A stretch of 64,000 bases of DNA, from contig CM043705.1 of assembly GCA_023935145.1 (NCBI GenBank), forward strand, positions 23,235,290 through 23,299,289, read 5' to 3'. Position numbers and translations under genes: made by a program. The DNA comes from Bretschneidera sinensis. Lineage: Eukaryota; Streptophyta; Magnoliopsida; Brassicales; Akaniaceae. How positions within the stretch are numbered: position 1 is the stretch's first letter; every line of letters starts with the position of its first letter. The notes under the pieces are model-generated. The model was given only the letters and a program-made list of their open reading frames with translations. It did no database searches and was not told the origin of the DNA. Of the stretch, positions 33,950-45,448 are shown piece after piece.

Positions 33950-35376
33950 CTTGTCTTTCTTTCCCTCTAGCACTCGGTCCCACACACATCACCTCTCATC
34001 ACCAACTTCAACTCTCACATGTCCCTGTGCCCTACCGCACATGTTCCTCATACCCATAATCCCTCAACAACCAGGTATTGACTATCATGAAACTTTTAGT
34101 CATGATGTTAAACCTACAACTACACGCACTGTTTTATCCTTAGCCATTTCTCATTCATGGGTGATTAGACAACTCGATGTTAAGAATGTATTTTTTCATA
34201 GTTATCTTAATGAAGTGGTATACATGAAACAATCTCCTAGTTTTGTTGATACCCTTTGTCTCACTCATGTCTGTAAATTACATAAAGTCATTTATAGTCT
34301 GAAACAAGCTCATCGGGATTGGTTTCACCGTTTCTGTTCTTTATTTCTTTCTCTTAGTTTTTCTTTTAATTGGACAGACACTTCAATGTTTGGCCTTGCT
34401 TTATCTCATAGTCTTCTTATCTTATACTGTATGTTGATGACATTATTCTCACCGATAATAATTCTAGTCTTTCTTTTCGTTTTATTCATATTTTATCTAA
34501 CCAAATTTCTATGAAGGATCTTGGGGATATTCATTATTTCATTGGCATTAAAGTTTCTCGTCATCCCACTAGTTTGTTTCTCTCTCAAACTAAATACAAC
34601 AAAGACCTTCTAATTAAACTTTCTATATCTTCGGCCAAACCAGTTAAAACTCATCTACCTTATCAGACTGTACCTTCACAACCTGATATTGCATATGTTA
34701 TTAATCTATGAATTTAGGAGTATGGTTAGAGGTCTTCAGTACTTAACCATGACCCGACCTGATATTGCGTATGTTGTTAATCTAGCTAGTCAGTTTCTAT
34801 ATGCTCCCTGCATGACTCATTTTCAGCTTGTTAAATGCATTTTTCGCTGTTTATGTGGTACTACTAATCATGAGCTACTTCTTGCTTCTGCAAAAGATTT
34901 TTCTCTTTCACGCTATGCATATGCTGACTAGACTGGCTGTCCCGATAGTTATCGATCCACCGCAGGTTATGCTGCCTTCCTTGGACCAAATATTATTTCT
35001 TGGAAAGCAAATAAACAACCCATTGTGTCTCGTTCCAGCACTGAATCTGAATATCGATTCATTGCCTATGTTATAGCTGAAACCTACTAGATTCACCAAC
35101 TTCTCTATGACTTACGTGAGTTCGTAACTCGTCCAGCTCGAGTGTATTCTGATAACATTAGTGCCATTTATCTAGCTGCTAATCTAGTGTTCCATGCTCA
35201 TACCAAGCATATTAAGATATATTTTCACTTTGTTCGCGAAAAAGTAGCCCAAGGCGATGTCTAGATCCAGTACATTCTTACTAATGCACAACTTACAAAT
35301 ATCTTCACTAAAGGATTGTCATCATCTCGGTTTCTTCAACATAAAAGCAATCTCTATGTGGTTTCACCTCATTCGG
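33950..35376 (+). pseudogene. Partial copia RT and RNase H
   Basis: RT starts at YHETFSHDVKPTTTRTVLSL and has IRQLDVKNVFFH, YMKQSPSFVD and YSLKQAHRDWFHRF. The catalytic YVDD is at about 34427 in a shifted frame, followed by MKDLGDIHYFIGIKV. RNase H includes [42 protein letters not shown] and KHIKIYFHFVREKV. There is a ~76-bp duplication (ACCTGATATTGC at about 34680 and 34756) at the RT/RNase H junction. Stops are numerous. Confidence 0.85.
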
Positions 35377-35387
35377 ATTGAGGGGCG

Positions 35388-35587
35388 TGTAAATGTATAT
35401 ACTCCTAATGTAAATAATATTGGGAAATTCTAGTATATTGTAAATAAGAAACCTTAGTCCTATTAGAACACTTTAATATACCTTAGTTCTATTAGGATAC
35501 TCTTCTGTAAACACCCTATAAATATGAGTTTCTACTACTAAAAAATTAAGCGGTCAAAATATACAAACCCTAATTTCTCTTTCAACA
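35388..35587 (+). repeat. 3' LTR of small copia element (200 bp)
   Basis: TGTAAATGTATATAC to CTCTTTCAACA, following a purine tract. TATA box at 35517-35524. Confidence 0.85.
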
Positions 35588-36822
35588 TCTTCATATTGAA
35601 TGTACACTTAAACCTTTGAGATAATGGTTTTGGATCCGTCATTGAATCAAATAAGTCATTCAAACTCGAATTATGTCTAGAATGATTGTGACTAAAAAAA
35701 AGATTGCCTCAATAAAAGGAATGGAAATTATTACAAAAAAGAAAGAGAAAAGGAAAGCGAGGAACAAAAATTCAGATTGGAGACAAACATCAGTTGCATC
35801 AAGAGACACTATTAGTACTGTCCTCCGAACAACTTGTGTTATAGGATGCAGCTCTAGTTTATAAGATGGCATGGCTCGCTTGAGATTCATAAGGATTCTT
35901 CTATATGTTATTACCATACATACACATCATATCCCATTAATATTAATTTCTCATCTCAATTTCAAATAGCAATAAATCCATACTTCAAATAGTCAATATA
36001 CTTGGACAAAAAATTATAGATTGGGACATAATTACTTGGAGAAGTTCTTATTTAGTACAGGTCCATAAAAAATACATGGCACAAAATTTTATCTTACCAA
36101 TACATGAAAAAAGAGTGAAAAGGATATATTTTCTTTTCATAGACTCGAACTAAACAAGAATTTTACAACTACTTGATATCTTTATTATATTTATGGTTAC
36201 AGTGTAATTGGATATGAAGGAATGGAAGAAAATCAAGAGAAAAAACAATATAAGGTATTTGCACCTTTTGTTTGGGATCTTCTTGTAATAAAGCTACTCA
36301 AATCACAACCATAGAAATAAATCAATGAATAATGGACTAGTAACATGATCATATGTCAAAATGTTGAACAATAACATGGTAAGGGTAGATTACTATAATC
36401 AAATTTGATGGTTGAAACCGTAGCCTCAATAGTAGCTCACGTCTTCATTTAATGAAAGAAAAGGAAATGGATGAGAGAGATACATAGAACCTCTCAATGA
36501 CAATGCTTTAAAATCTTTTCTTTTTAATTCTTTCAATTTGAAAGGATTTTGATGGATAGTATATCTCTTTTATAATGTTTTACTATACTCACTCTTATAC
36601 CCTTAAACATGGATTTATGATAATTTTGTTATTAATGAATGATAAATTAGTAAAGTATTATTTTACTTTTTAACTTTTAAGTATTCTCCATGTTTTCCAT
36701 ATTTCATATGTATCTTTTCATTTCATTCCATCCAAACTTTCAAACATTCGGTAAACTGCAGCCCAGTTGAAAGTGAAATAAGGATTGAGAATTCGTCCTA
36801 GCTAGGGTTGGCATTTTAGTTT
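35588..36822. other. Unassigned AT-rich intergenic DNA
   Basis: No reading frame with recognisable family features. A minus-strand 85-codon frame at 35660-35917 is hydrophobic only because of T-rich runs and has no other support. No repeats matching the flanking elements were seen. Confidence 0.5.
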
Positions 36823-36827
36823 TGGCT
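36823..36827. repeat. Target-site duplication TGGCT, left copy
   Basis: TGGCT precedes the LTR start TGATTACGCCC at 36828 and recurs exactly at 48060-48064. Confidence 0.92.
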
Positions 36828-37609
36828 TGATTACGCCCAAAGTGTAACGCGGTAGTTATAGCACGACTTTAGGGTGTCGATTCCACAGGGAAACAAGTTA
36901 ACTACAAAAGAAGGTGTGAACCATAACACAAACGATAAAGATTTAAGTGAGAAAATATGAACTTTTAGTAATGAAGTAATCGTGTAAAATAGATTGTAAA
37001 TTATAAATGGAAGACAACAAGGATCTGGGAATCCTCCCTAGGTTCGTTGTCCTATCCCTAACTGATTCAATTATTTTTATCTCGGTTGCAAGTTTCACAT
37101 CCCAAACATGCAACCGGCAAGTATTCAATGAGCACATATATAAACACTAATATGATTGTTATGAAATACTTCTTCGATTTATGCACATATGATCTATCCT
37201 ATAGGTTTATCAAGAAATGACAATATATTTTTATTACAATATTGCAGTAATGGACAAACCTAAAGGCTAGATTTACCAGACTCAATTATACCCAAACAAT
37301 TTTGACATAAGAGAAGCATGACTAAATTTATATCAAGGAAAAAAATACAATCACCGGAATAGATAAGGTATTATAATTAGATAAAGAAGTAAATCATAGC
37401 AATATTTTGACAATAAATTATTATTACAACTGAATCAAATAAGGGAAGATAGGAACAACTACACCTAGGGATTCATCCCTTCGCCTTGCTTGGAAGTTAG
37501 TTAGCCATGGTGTTCATGGCTAAACACTTTTATGGATGAAAGCTGCTGCCTTTAGTTTTCTGGGTTTTTCTCCATACCCCATATCTCATTCTCTTAAACC
37601 CTAAGTGTC

Positions 37610-37619
37610 CTATTTATAG
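37610..37619 (-). promoter_or_regulatory. TATA-like box in Athila LTR
   Basis: CTATAAATAG on the sense strand of the 3' LTR. The equivalent is absent from the 5' LTR because that part is deleted, so the 5' LTR has probably lost its core promoter. Confidence 0.55.
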
Positions 37620-37696
37620 TACAAGGGCCCAAGGGTGTTCTTAGGTTTAATCTAATGTTGAAAACCCTAATTAAAGTCTAACTCGGAGATACAATC

Positions 37697-37882
37697 CCAT
37701 GTGCGTGCTGCGGTGCTGCTTGAGGAGCACCACGGTGCTAGGCACAATCTGGCTGGGCAAGCTTTTGGGCACCGCGGTGCTAGCTGAGGAGCACCGCGGT
37801 GCTGGCTATTTGTTCACAAAGAGGGAGTTTTTGGGCACCGTGGTGCTGACTGTGGAGCACTGCAGTGCTGGCTGTGTACTGA
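37697..37882. repeat. Cluster of AGCACCGCGGTGCT palindromes in Athila 3' LTR
   Basis: Successive motifs include GTGCTGCGGTGCTGC, GAGCACCACGGTGCT, GGGCACCGCGGTGCT, GAGCACCGCGGTGCT, GGGCACCGTGGTGCT and GAGCACTGCAGTGCT. The core CCGCGG is a SacII site, and variants often stay self-complementary (CTGCAG). Confidence 0.9.
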
Positions 37883-38131
37883 TTTTCTTTATGCTTTGCC
37901 TCTCTGCAGCCACTACTATGCTTCGTCGTGCATGGAACATTGGTGCTTTTAAACAACGATCGCTTCTTCTTCTCTTTGGACTCAAAATACCTGAAAAGGC
38001 ACTGGAATAAGTTTGTGGTCCAATAATATTACTTAAGAGTTATCAACACATAAAAGTGCAATAAAGATCGAGAAAAATCATAAAATGCTAACAATTAAAC
38101 ATCGTTGAGATGCATTTTATGGCTCTTATCA

Positions 38132-38145
38132 CAACCCCCAACTAG
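38132..38145 (-). other. Terminal polypurine tract of the Athila element
   Basis: The sense strand reads CTAGTTGGGGGTTG directly before the TGATAAGAGCC start of the 3' LTR. Confidence 0.8.
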
Positions 38146-39839
38146 CTTATTGCTAGTCCCTAGCAATTCAAACGAAAATAAGAGATGAAATCCATGGTGG
38201 GAATCGAAATAAAGTAAAGCAATATCAGTGTTAACCAAGAGTAATCCACTTTTTGTCTCAAAAATTTCGTATAACACACAGCACATAAAATCGTTTAAAT
38301 TCACCCAAGTTCGAAAGTAATCCAAACATCAATCTTGAAATCGTTATTGACTCTTAACATCCATTTTACCACAATCCATTAATCCGTACACCCGGATGAT
38401 TTTATGCATAACCTTCGTGAATACAAGTCTTGGCCTCTAAAAAATTAATAAATTGTGTGACCTCAATCACATAAACAAGCTCCATAGGCTTATTTTTCAA
38501 ATCACTCTCCACTATTGTAGAAAAATCACACTACATTGGATCAATAGGTCTTTACTAAGCTTGTAATGTTAGGCTAAGGTAAAGGTTAAGAAAGAACGGG
38601 AAGGATTCAACAAGTAAAAGAACTTAATCTCTTAGTTTTGAACAGAACTCTTTAAGCACTAGATAACCTTACTTCAATACCCAACTCTTCCAACCATTTT
38701 TCGAGCATTTCTTTCAACAAATCACCATTTTTTTTTTATTTCTTCTTTCTTTGCCATAATTCACTTTTTTTTTTATTTTGGCACAGAAGACCATTCACCT
38801 CCTTTTCCATCATTTTTTTTTCTTTTCTACAACCCCCAACTTATCTCTTTTCATGTATTTGGGCTATGGTAGTAATATTTTTTTTTCTCATACTTTCATC
38901 CTTACTCCTTTAGAGTGCTTCTCAACAAATGTGTATAAACTAAGTTCTTTTAAAAGGAAGGTAAGGATAAAATATTTTAGGCTCATAAAGGTGAGTAAAT
39001 GGGCTATTGAAAGAAACAAAGCTGAAATTATTTTTCAAGAAAAATGATCAAATGGATGACTAGTGATAAATATAGCAATGGTAAGTTTGGAAGGCTCAAA
39101 TGGTTCAAAAATGGCCTATATCATATCCTGAGTAGTGTGCATTCTAGAAATTCGCCTCAAATGATTATCAAATAAGTTCTAAAGCTTGTCGAGACCGCAA
39201 AAGTATTCACAAAACAATCACACATAAAACTTCTCTAAATGTTTTATATTAATTATACATTCTTATCGCAAACTAGAGTCTCAAACCAAGTGAAGATTGA
39301 TACTTAAATTAATTTCAAACCGAAGTAAGATTTAACTTCTTCTAAATGCTATATGTTATCTCAATTAAGCTTATATCATTGACATGTGAATTATATCCAA
39401 GGCAAACACAAATCATGCTTAAAGCAAAAAGTAAGGAAAGGTAACACCAAGCAATTTTAAAGAAATATGTCTGCACCCCCAACTTAAAATTTGCATTGTC
39501 CTCAATGTTAAAGAGAGAGTCAATAAAAACTCCCTTTGTAAGTGCGAGTGAACAGGTGCTGGAAAATGTGTACCACCAGGTAAATTGCATGCCATTCTTC
39601 TTGTTGAAATTCCAATCTACAACATAGAACAAGACAACAAAAAAGAAAACAACTATGGTGTACCCTTAAGATTCCCCCATATGTTAGGTTAGCACATAAA
39701 ATGTTGAAAAATCACTAAAATAAGAAAAAGAAAATAACAAAAAATAGACTAAGGAAAAGGGAAAATAAGAGATAGAACCCAAAAGAATTCCTCTAAATCT
39801 CATCATCATCTGTATTCCCTTCACTCTTTTCACCTTCCT
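38146..39839 (-). other. Long 3' untranslated region of Athila element, with internal polypurine motif
   Basis: About 1.7 kb without supported coding sequence. At 39476-39485 the sense strand reads AAGTTGGGGG, preceded by a block (ACATTGAGGACAATGCAAAT) of the type found in many Athila/Tat 3' regions. The stretch 39451-39665 is the source of the inverted segment in the 5' LTR. Confidence 0.75.
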
Positions 39840-39840
39840 A

Positions 39841-40919
39841 GGGAAGTGGATCAAAAGATGAACCCGGATATGGTGGCATAGTAGGAAAATGACCCATATT
39901 ACAACCAGTAGTGGAGGCAAGGTGTTGGTACATCTGACTAAAAGAGGAGTTAACCTCTGTTTGATAATTGGCTTGCCGAGCCAAAAATTGGTCTTGACGA
40001 TCTAACCTAGCAAGCAACAATGTCTGCTGACTCTCTATCCGTTCAAGTCACTCGGCAACCATGAAATTCCTAGAGGTGGGGGAATGAGCAGCAAATACTG
40101 CCTCCTCTCCCGCAATTGGTGGCTTGGAGGTTTTAATCTGAGCTAGAAAGATATCATCAATGGGTTTTTTAGGTGGTTGAGTCTCCTCATCAGGGCTGTA
40201 TTGGACTCTGGCTCGGATGCACAATTGGGTTATTAAAGAAAGAAAATATAATCTGAGCTTTTGTCTAATAGTGTGTTTGATCGAATCATATATGACTTGG
40301 CCTACATCGATAGTCATTCCCATCAAAATTGCATAGATTAACATAGCTCGCTCAACAGTTAAGGCACTATAGTGTAAAACAGGCATCATCCACTGATATA
40401 TAAAATATTGTCAAGCCCTAGCAGTGGCATTGAGAGAAATACCGAGCAAAGTGACAGGGATATCACCCGTCATTTTCCATGTAGTGCCCGAAATACAAAG
40501 GGTAGTGCAAATCTCTTCATAATTAATGGTAGACACATATGCACTATACTCATTATGTTCAATGTTAGGTAATCCATAGAAGCTATTAATGGTTGAGCTG
40601 CTAAAAGAAACTGTTTGCCTCTTGACTCTTACTTTACCATTCCTATGCTTGGCCGCATTTGCGTAAAATTCTCTAACCAAATTCGAGGGGGGGGGGGGGA
40701 GGGGGAGGGTGTTCTTGTAAATGTACCCCAATTCCTATCTAGAATCATTCTAAATAAGGTCGGATTGCCTCTCTCGATGATGTTGAATCCTCTTTCGGGA
40801 ATGGGTTTTCGAATTTGCAACATACTAATATATCTCTCACTTGCTTCAAAACTCACAAATTTGGTCTCATCATACTCTTGTTGTGGTTTCCCCCTAGGTC
40901 TCTTAGTCTTAGGTGCCAT
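39841..40919 (-). pseudogene. Extra ORF after Athila pol, putative plant transposon protein-like
   Basis: Starts at the ATG at 40919 (MAPKTKRPRGKPQQEYDETK), preceded in frame by MVS. The first frame has YISMLQIRKPIPERGFNII. A run of 13 G (40687-40699) shifts the frame to one with REFYANAAKHRNGKVRVKR, FYGLPNIEHNEYSAYV and IPVTLLGIS. After a stop at about 40410 come VERAMLIYAILMGMTIDVG and RLYFLSLITQLCIRARV, a second stop near 40048, and a Gln-rich tail ending PYPGSSFDPLP. These blocks fit the domain called putative plant transposon protein. In this lineage this is the env position; no membrane protein is evident. Function unknown. Confidence 0.75.
40687..40699. repeat. G13 homopolymer causing a frameshift in the extra ORF
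   Basis: Thirteen G followed by AGGGGGAGGG. Upstream and downstream reading frames meet here (both encode a Pro-rich run on the minus strand). It could also be a sequencing artefact. Confidence 0.85.
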
Positions 40920-41324
40920 GGAAACCAAATATTTAGAATAATAGACTTAAGGCAAAATGTAACCACTAAATAGCACAAATGCACAATAAAATGGAAGAAA
41001 GTGGTCTTACTTGATGTCCATGGTGGAGAGAAGAAAGACTATCTACCTCTTGAAGTGTTCTTGATGAACCCAATGGTTTTCTTATAACCAAGCTTTTGAG
41101 AGAGAATGCTAGAAAAATCAGCAAAATGAGTGAGCAATTTAGTAAAAGATGATGGTATAAACAAGAAAGTTTTGAGTACAAGTGAGTGGGCAAGTAAGGA
41201 TTTTTTGCAAAGGGGAGAGAGGAGCTAGTGTGCTGCTGGTTTTGTGAAAGAAGAAATGAAGAAGGAGGCTGCAAAATGGCTTTTATATTACAGAATTTAG
41301 GGTTAGCTATGTGCTGGGCTCGAG

Positions 41325-41518
41325 CTAGCGCTGTGCAATGCGCTACGGTGCTGGGCCTGGTTCTGTGTGCTGCGTTGTGCGCTGCGGTGCTGGGTCTGGC
41401 GCTGCTGAGCTCAGTTTTGGGCACCGCGGTGTTGGGCCTAACGTTGCAGTGCTGGGCCTGGCGCTGCTGAGCTCAGTTCTGGGCACCGCGGTGCTGGTTG
41501 AGGCGCACCGCGGTGCAC
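41325..41518. repeat. Palindrome cluster downstream of Athila pol
   Basis: Motifs such as GCGCTACGGTGCTGG, GGGCACCGCGGTG, GTTGCAGTGCTGG, GGGCACCGCGGTGCT and GCGCACCGCGGTGC, with interspersed GAGCTC, lie between the pol stop (41704) and the extra ORF's start. Same motif as in the LTRs. Confidence 0.88.
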
Positions 41519-41703
41519 ACTAATGTCCAAAAAAAACTGTGTTGGTTGCCAAAAGAAAAATAAATTAAAGTTAAAAAGTAATCCTTAAAAATTTAAATCA
41601 CACTAAAAGAAAAACCAACAATTGAGATTGAATAAAACATAATTAAAAATAAAACAAACAAATCGAAAGAAAAAATAAATGAAAATGTACCTGTGTGGTG
41701 AAG

Positions 41704-44700
41704 TTAAAGGAAATAGACCGGATCCATAAGTGGAATTTCTTCCACTTTCGGGTCTTGCCTATCGATTAAGATCTTGAGGCGCTATCCATTTACTTTTAAA
41801 ACCCAGCCATCTCTAGTATCCTCAATTTCTACCGCCCCATTTTTCAAAAACATTTTTCACTATAAAAAGGTCGGTCCATCTTGACCGAAGTTTTCCAGGA
41901 TGCTTATGAAGTCTAAAGTCGTATAAGAACACCTGATTATTGAGCTTAAATGTTTTCCTCAAAATGTTTTTGTCATGGAATACTTTCATCTTAGCCTTAT
42001 AAATTGTAGAATTTTCATAAGCCTCGTTTCTTAACTCTTCTAACTCGGTCAGCTGATATTTCCTAAGCTTACTCGTTTCGCCCATATCAAAGTTAAAAGA
42101 CTTGATGGCCTAGTACACTCGATGCTCGAGCTCCTCGGGTAAATGGCAAGGCTTTCCAAAAACAAGCCGATAAGGCGACATAGCTAAGGGAGATTTAAAG
42201 GCTGTACGGTAAGCCCAAAGCGCATCAGTTAGTCTCAATGACCAATCCTTGCGATCGGGGTTAACCGTTTTTTCTAAAATTTGTTTAATCTCCCTATTAG
42301 CAAGCTCTACTTGTCCACTAGTCTGAGGATGGTAAGCAGTAGAGATTTTATGCAATACCCCATATTTTTTCATCAATGCTTCAAAAGAACGGTTGCAAAA
42401 ATGTGTACCTCGATCACTAATTATAGCATGTGGTGTACCAAATCGAGATAACACATTTTATTTAAGGAATTTAATCACCGTTCCATTATCATTGCTTCGA
42501 CAAGCTGCTGCTTCTACCCACTTAGATACATAATCTATTACCATGATGATATATTGGTATCTGAAGGAAGGAGGAAAGGGTCCCATGAAATCGATGCCCC
42601 AACAATCAAAGATTTCAATTAATAAATAGGGTTTAAGGGCATCATATTTCAGCAAGACACAGCTCGTAACTTTTGACACATTTCACATGAGCGACAATAG
42701 GTGTTTGCATCTCTAAACAATGTAGGCCAATAAAATCCATAGTGCAAAATTTTTGCAGTGGTTTTTTTCATTGAAAAGTGGCCTCCACAAGCTTGGGAGT
42801 GATAAAATTCTAAGACACTCGCAATCTCTTCATTAGGGATGCAACGCCTTAGAATTTGGTCAGGGCAGTACTTGAAAAGATAGGGGTCATTGCAATAGAA
42901 ATTATGTATCGAATATAAGAATTTCCTCTTGTCTTGAGCGCTCCAATCCATAGGTATCTCACCTATAGCCAAATAGTTTACGATGTGAGCAAACCATGGT
43001 AGAAAAGTAATGGATAGTAATTGCTCATCGGGAAAATCATCCTTGATTGGCATGTCATTACAAGTGTCCCTGAATGTAAGTCTTGAGAGGTGGTCGGCTA
43101 CTACGTTCTCTACTCCTTTCTTGTCCTTGATGGTGATATCAAATTCTTGCAAGAGGAGGATCCATCTGATTAGTCGTGCCTTACCATCCTTCTTTGTGAG
43201 AAGATACTTGAGGGTGGCATGATCTGTAAAAATAAGGATAGGCGACCCAATTAAATAAGCATGAAATTTATCTAAAGCAAATACTACAGCTAGCAATTCT
43301 TTTTCAGTTGTAGAGTAATTCATTTGAGCACTATTTAATGTCTTACTAGCATAGTAAATGACAAAAGGTTTTCCCTTTCTTTGCTGTCCAAGAACAGCAC
43401 CTACAGCGTAGTCACTAGCATCACACATGATTTCAAAAGGCAAAGTCCAATTTGGTGACTGTATTATAGGTGCGGAAGTAAGCTTGCCGATCATCATTTG
43501 GAATGCTTCTTAACAAGCTTCTGTCCATTCAAAAGGAGTGTCTTTAACTAGGAGGGCACTTAGAGGTCTAGAGATGTTTGAAAAATTCTGTATGAACCTC
43601 CTATAAAAACCAGCATGACCAAGGAAAGATCTCACATCATTATTGTCTTAGGGATAGGTAATTTAGAGATTAATTCAATCTTAGATTGATCAACCTCTAT
43701 TCCTTTAGAAGAGACAATATGCCCTAAGACAATACCGGATGATACCATGAAATGGAATTTTTCCCAATTTAAAACCAATTCTTTTTCTTCACAGCGAATT
43801 AATACTATTTCCAAATTCATTAAGCACGCTTCAAATGAAGATCCAAAAATAGTTAGGTCATCCATAAAATCCTCCATGCAACTTTCAACCATGTCACTAA
43901 AAATACTCATCATGCAGCGTTGAAAAGTAGCAGGGGCGTTACATAATCCAAATGGCATTCTACAAAAAGCATGGGTGCCAAAGGGACAAGTAAAAGTGGT
44001 ATTTTCTTGGTCTTCTAATGCAATTTCTATTTGATAATAACCAGAATAACCATCTAGAAAACAATAAAAGGGATGACCAGCTACACACTCAAGAATTTGA
44101 TCAATAAAAGGGAGTGGGAAATGGTCTTTCTGGGTGCAGCATTTAATTTTCTATAATCAATGCACATACACCGCCCGGTCACAAGTTTGGTAGAAACTAG
44201 CTCTCCTAGGTCATTCTTCACCACAGTGACTCCGGACTTTTTAGGGACGACTTGTGTAGGGCTTTCCCACTTACTATCAGCTATGTGATATATAATACCC
44301 GCATCGAACAGTTTCAGCACTTTATTTTTCACTACTTCTTTCATAGTGGGGATAAGCCCACGTCAAGGGTCTCTACGAGGACTAGTTCCTTCATCCAAAT
44401 TTATTTTATAGGAGCAGATTAGGGGATTAATTCTCTTTAAATCAGCTATGCTCCATCCTAGGGCTGATTTGTGTGCATTTAAAGTTTGAATTAATTTCTT
44501 ACCTTGGCTCTTAGATAATTCAGAAGAAATAATAACAGGAAAGGTATCACCTGGACCGAGAAAGGTATGTTTTAAACCCTCAGGTAGCGACTTCAATTCG
44601 ACTTTAGGTGCTTCCATACTTGAGGGGACTTGTGTCTTGCTTCTTTCGAGCAGATCCTCAAATCTCGGTTGCCATGCCCGATTGCTATAATCTTGAGTTT

Positions 44701-45448
44701 TGTCAAAAACAACACAAATATTAATTATATTAGTTTTATCATCAAATAAATCAATCTCAGAATTAACAAGAAAATTCTTAAGAGGATCATAATCATGGGC
44801 TAAGGAAACTCCCTCATTGATGAGTGACTCAATCATGTAAAGCTGGTGGTTTTCGTCCTCATCTTCGGGCTGTTTTGCAACATTGAAGATATTCACTTCA
44901 AGCGTCATGTTGCCAAAGGACAACTTCATGAGTCCATTCCTACAATTTATTAGAGCATTCGCAGTAGTAAGAAAAGGTCTACCCAAAATCAAAGAGATTT
45001 TAGAGTTAGTGTCCACAGCAGAAGTGGTATCAAGAATTAAGAAATCAACAGGATAGTAAAATTCATCAATTTGAATCAAAACATCCTCTACCACACCCCA
45101 GGGTACTTTGACTGAACGGTCAACCAATTGCAATACCACGCCGGTTGGTTTGATTTCTCCTAACTCTAGCTGTAAGTAAATGGAGAACGGTATTAGATTT
45201 ACACTAGCTCCTAAATCTAGCAAAGCTTGTCCAACCTCATGATTTCCAATGCTGCAAGCAATGGTAGGACAGCCCGAATCTTTGTATTTTGGGAGAATTC
45301 TTTGCTCAATTAACGCACTAACTTGCTCAGTTAAGAATGTTGTTTTCTTGACATGGTGTTTCCTCTTAATTGTGCATAAATCTTTGAGAACTTTTGCATA
45401 GGTAGGGACTTGTTTAATCACATGCAAAAGAGGAAGATTAAGTTTCAC
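41704..45448 (-). pseudogene. Athila pol: protease, RT, RNase H, integrase
   Basis: Protease at about 44850-45300 (LLDLGASVNLIPFSIY, LILGRPFLTTANALI; the active site is D-L-G as is usual in Athila). RT at 43632-44344 (SKWESPTQVVPKKSG, CMCIDYRKLN, MPFGLCNAPATFQRCM, FMDDLTIFG). RNase H at 42649-43497 ([44 protein letters not shown]). Integrase at 41704-42740 ([65 protein letters not shown]) ending at a TAA at 41704-41706. Frames change between protease, RT, RNase H and integrase. This gives a near-complete domain set but not one ORF. Confidence 0.9.

Larger units (their letters stand above)
33500..35587 (+). mobile_element. Small internally deleted Ty1/copia element
   Basis: LTRs of about 0.2 kb begin TGTAAATGTATATAC at 33500 and 35388. 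The internal region holds only part of RT and RNase H. A purine tract (TTGAGGGGCG) precedes the 3' LTR. No primer site is visible after the 5' LTR; gag, protease and integrase have been deleted. The five bases outside the ends (GATTG and TCTTC) do not match, so the ends may have been rearranged. Confidence 0.85.
36828..38131 (-). repeat. 3' LTR of the Athila element (1304 bp)
   Basis: Plus strand TGATTACGCCC to GGCTCTTATCA. TATA-like box at 37610-37619 (minus CTATAAATAG). Palindromes of the AGCACCGCGGTGCT type at 37697-37882. It is 523 bp longer than the 5' LTR, which has suffered a replacement. Confidence 0.92.

Noticed and set aside
33495..35592. Target-site duplication for the small copia element
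   Set aside because: GATTG and TCTTC do not match. The 5' LTR inner end is also eroded.
35660..35917. Hydrophobic minus-strand 85-codon frame as a possible membrane protein
   Set aside because: Hydrophobicity comes from T-rich sequence. There is no homologous pattern and no supporting context.
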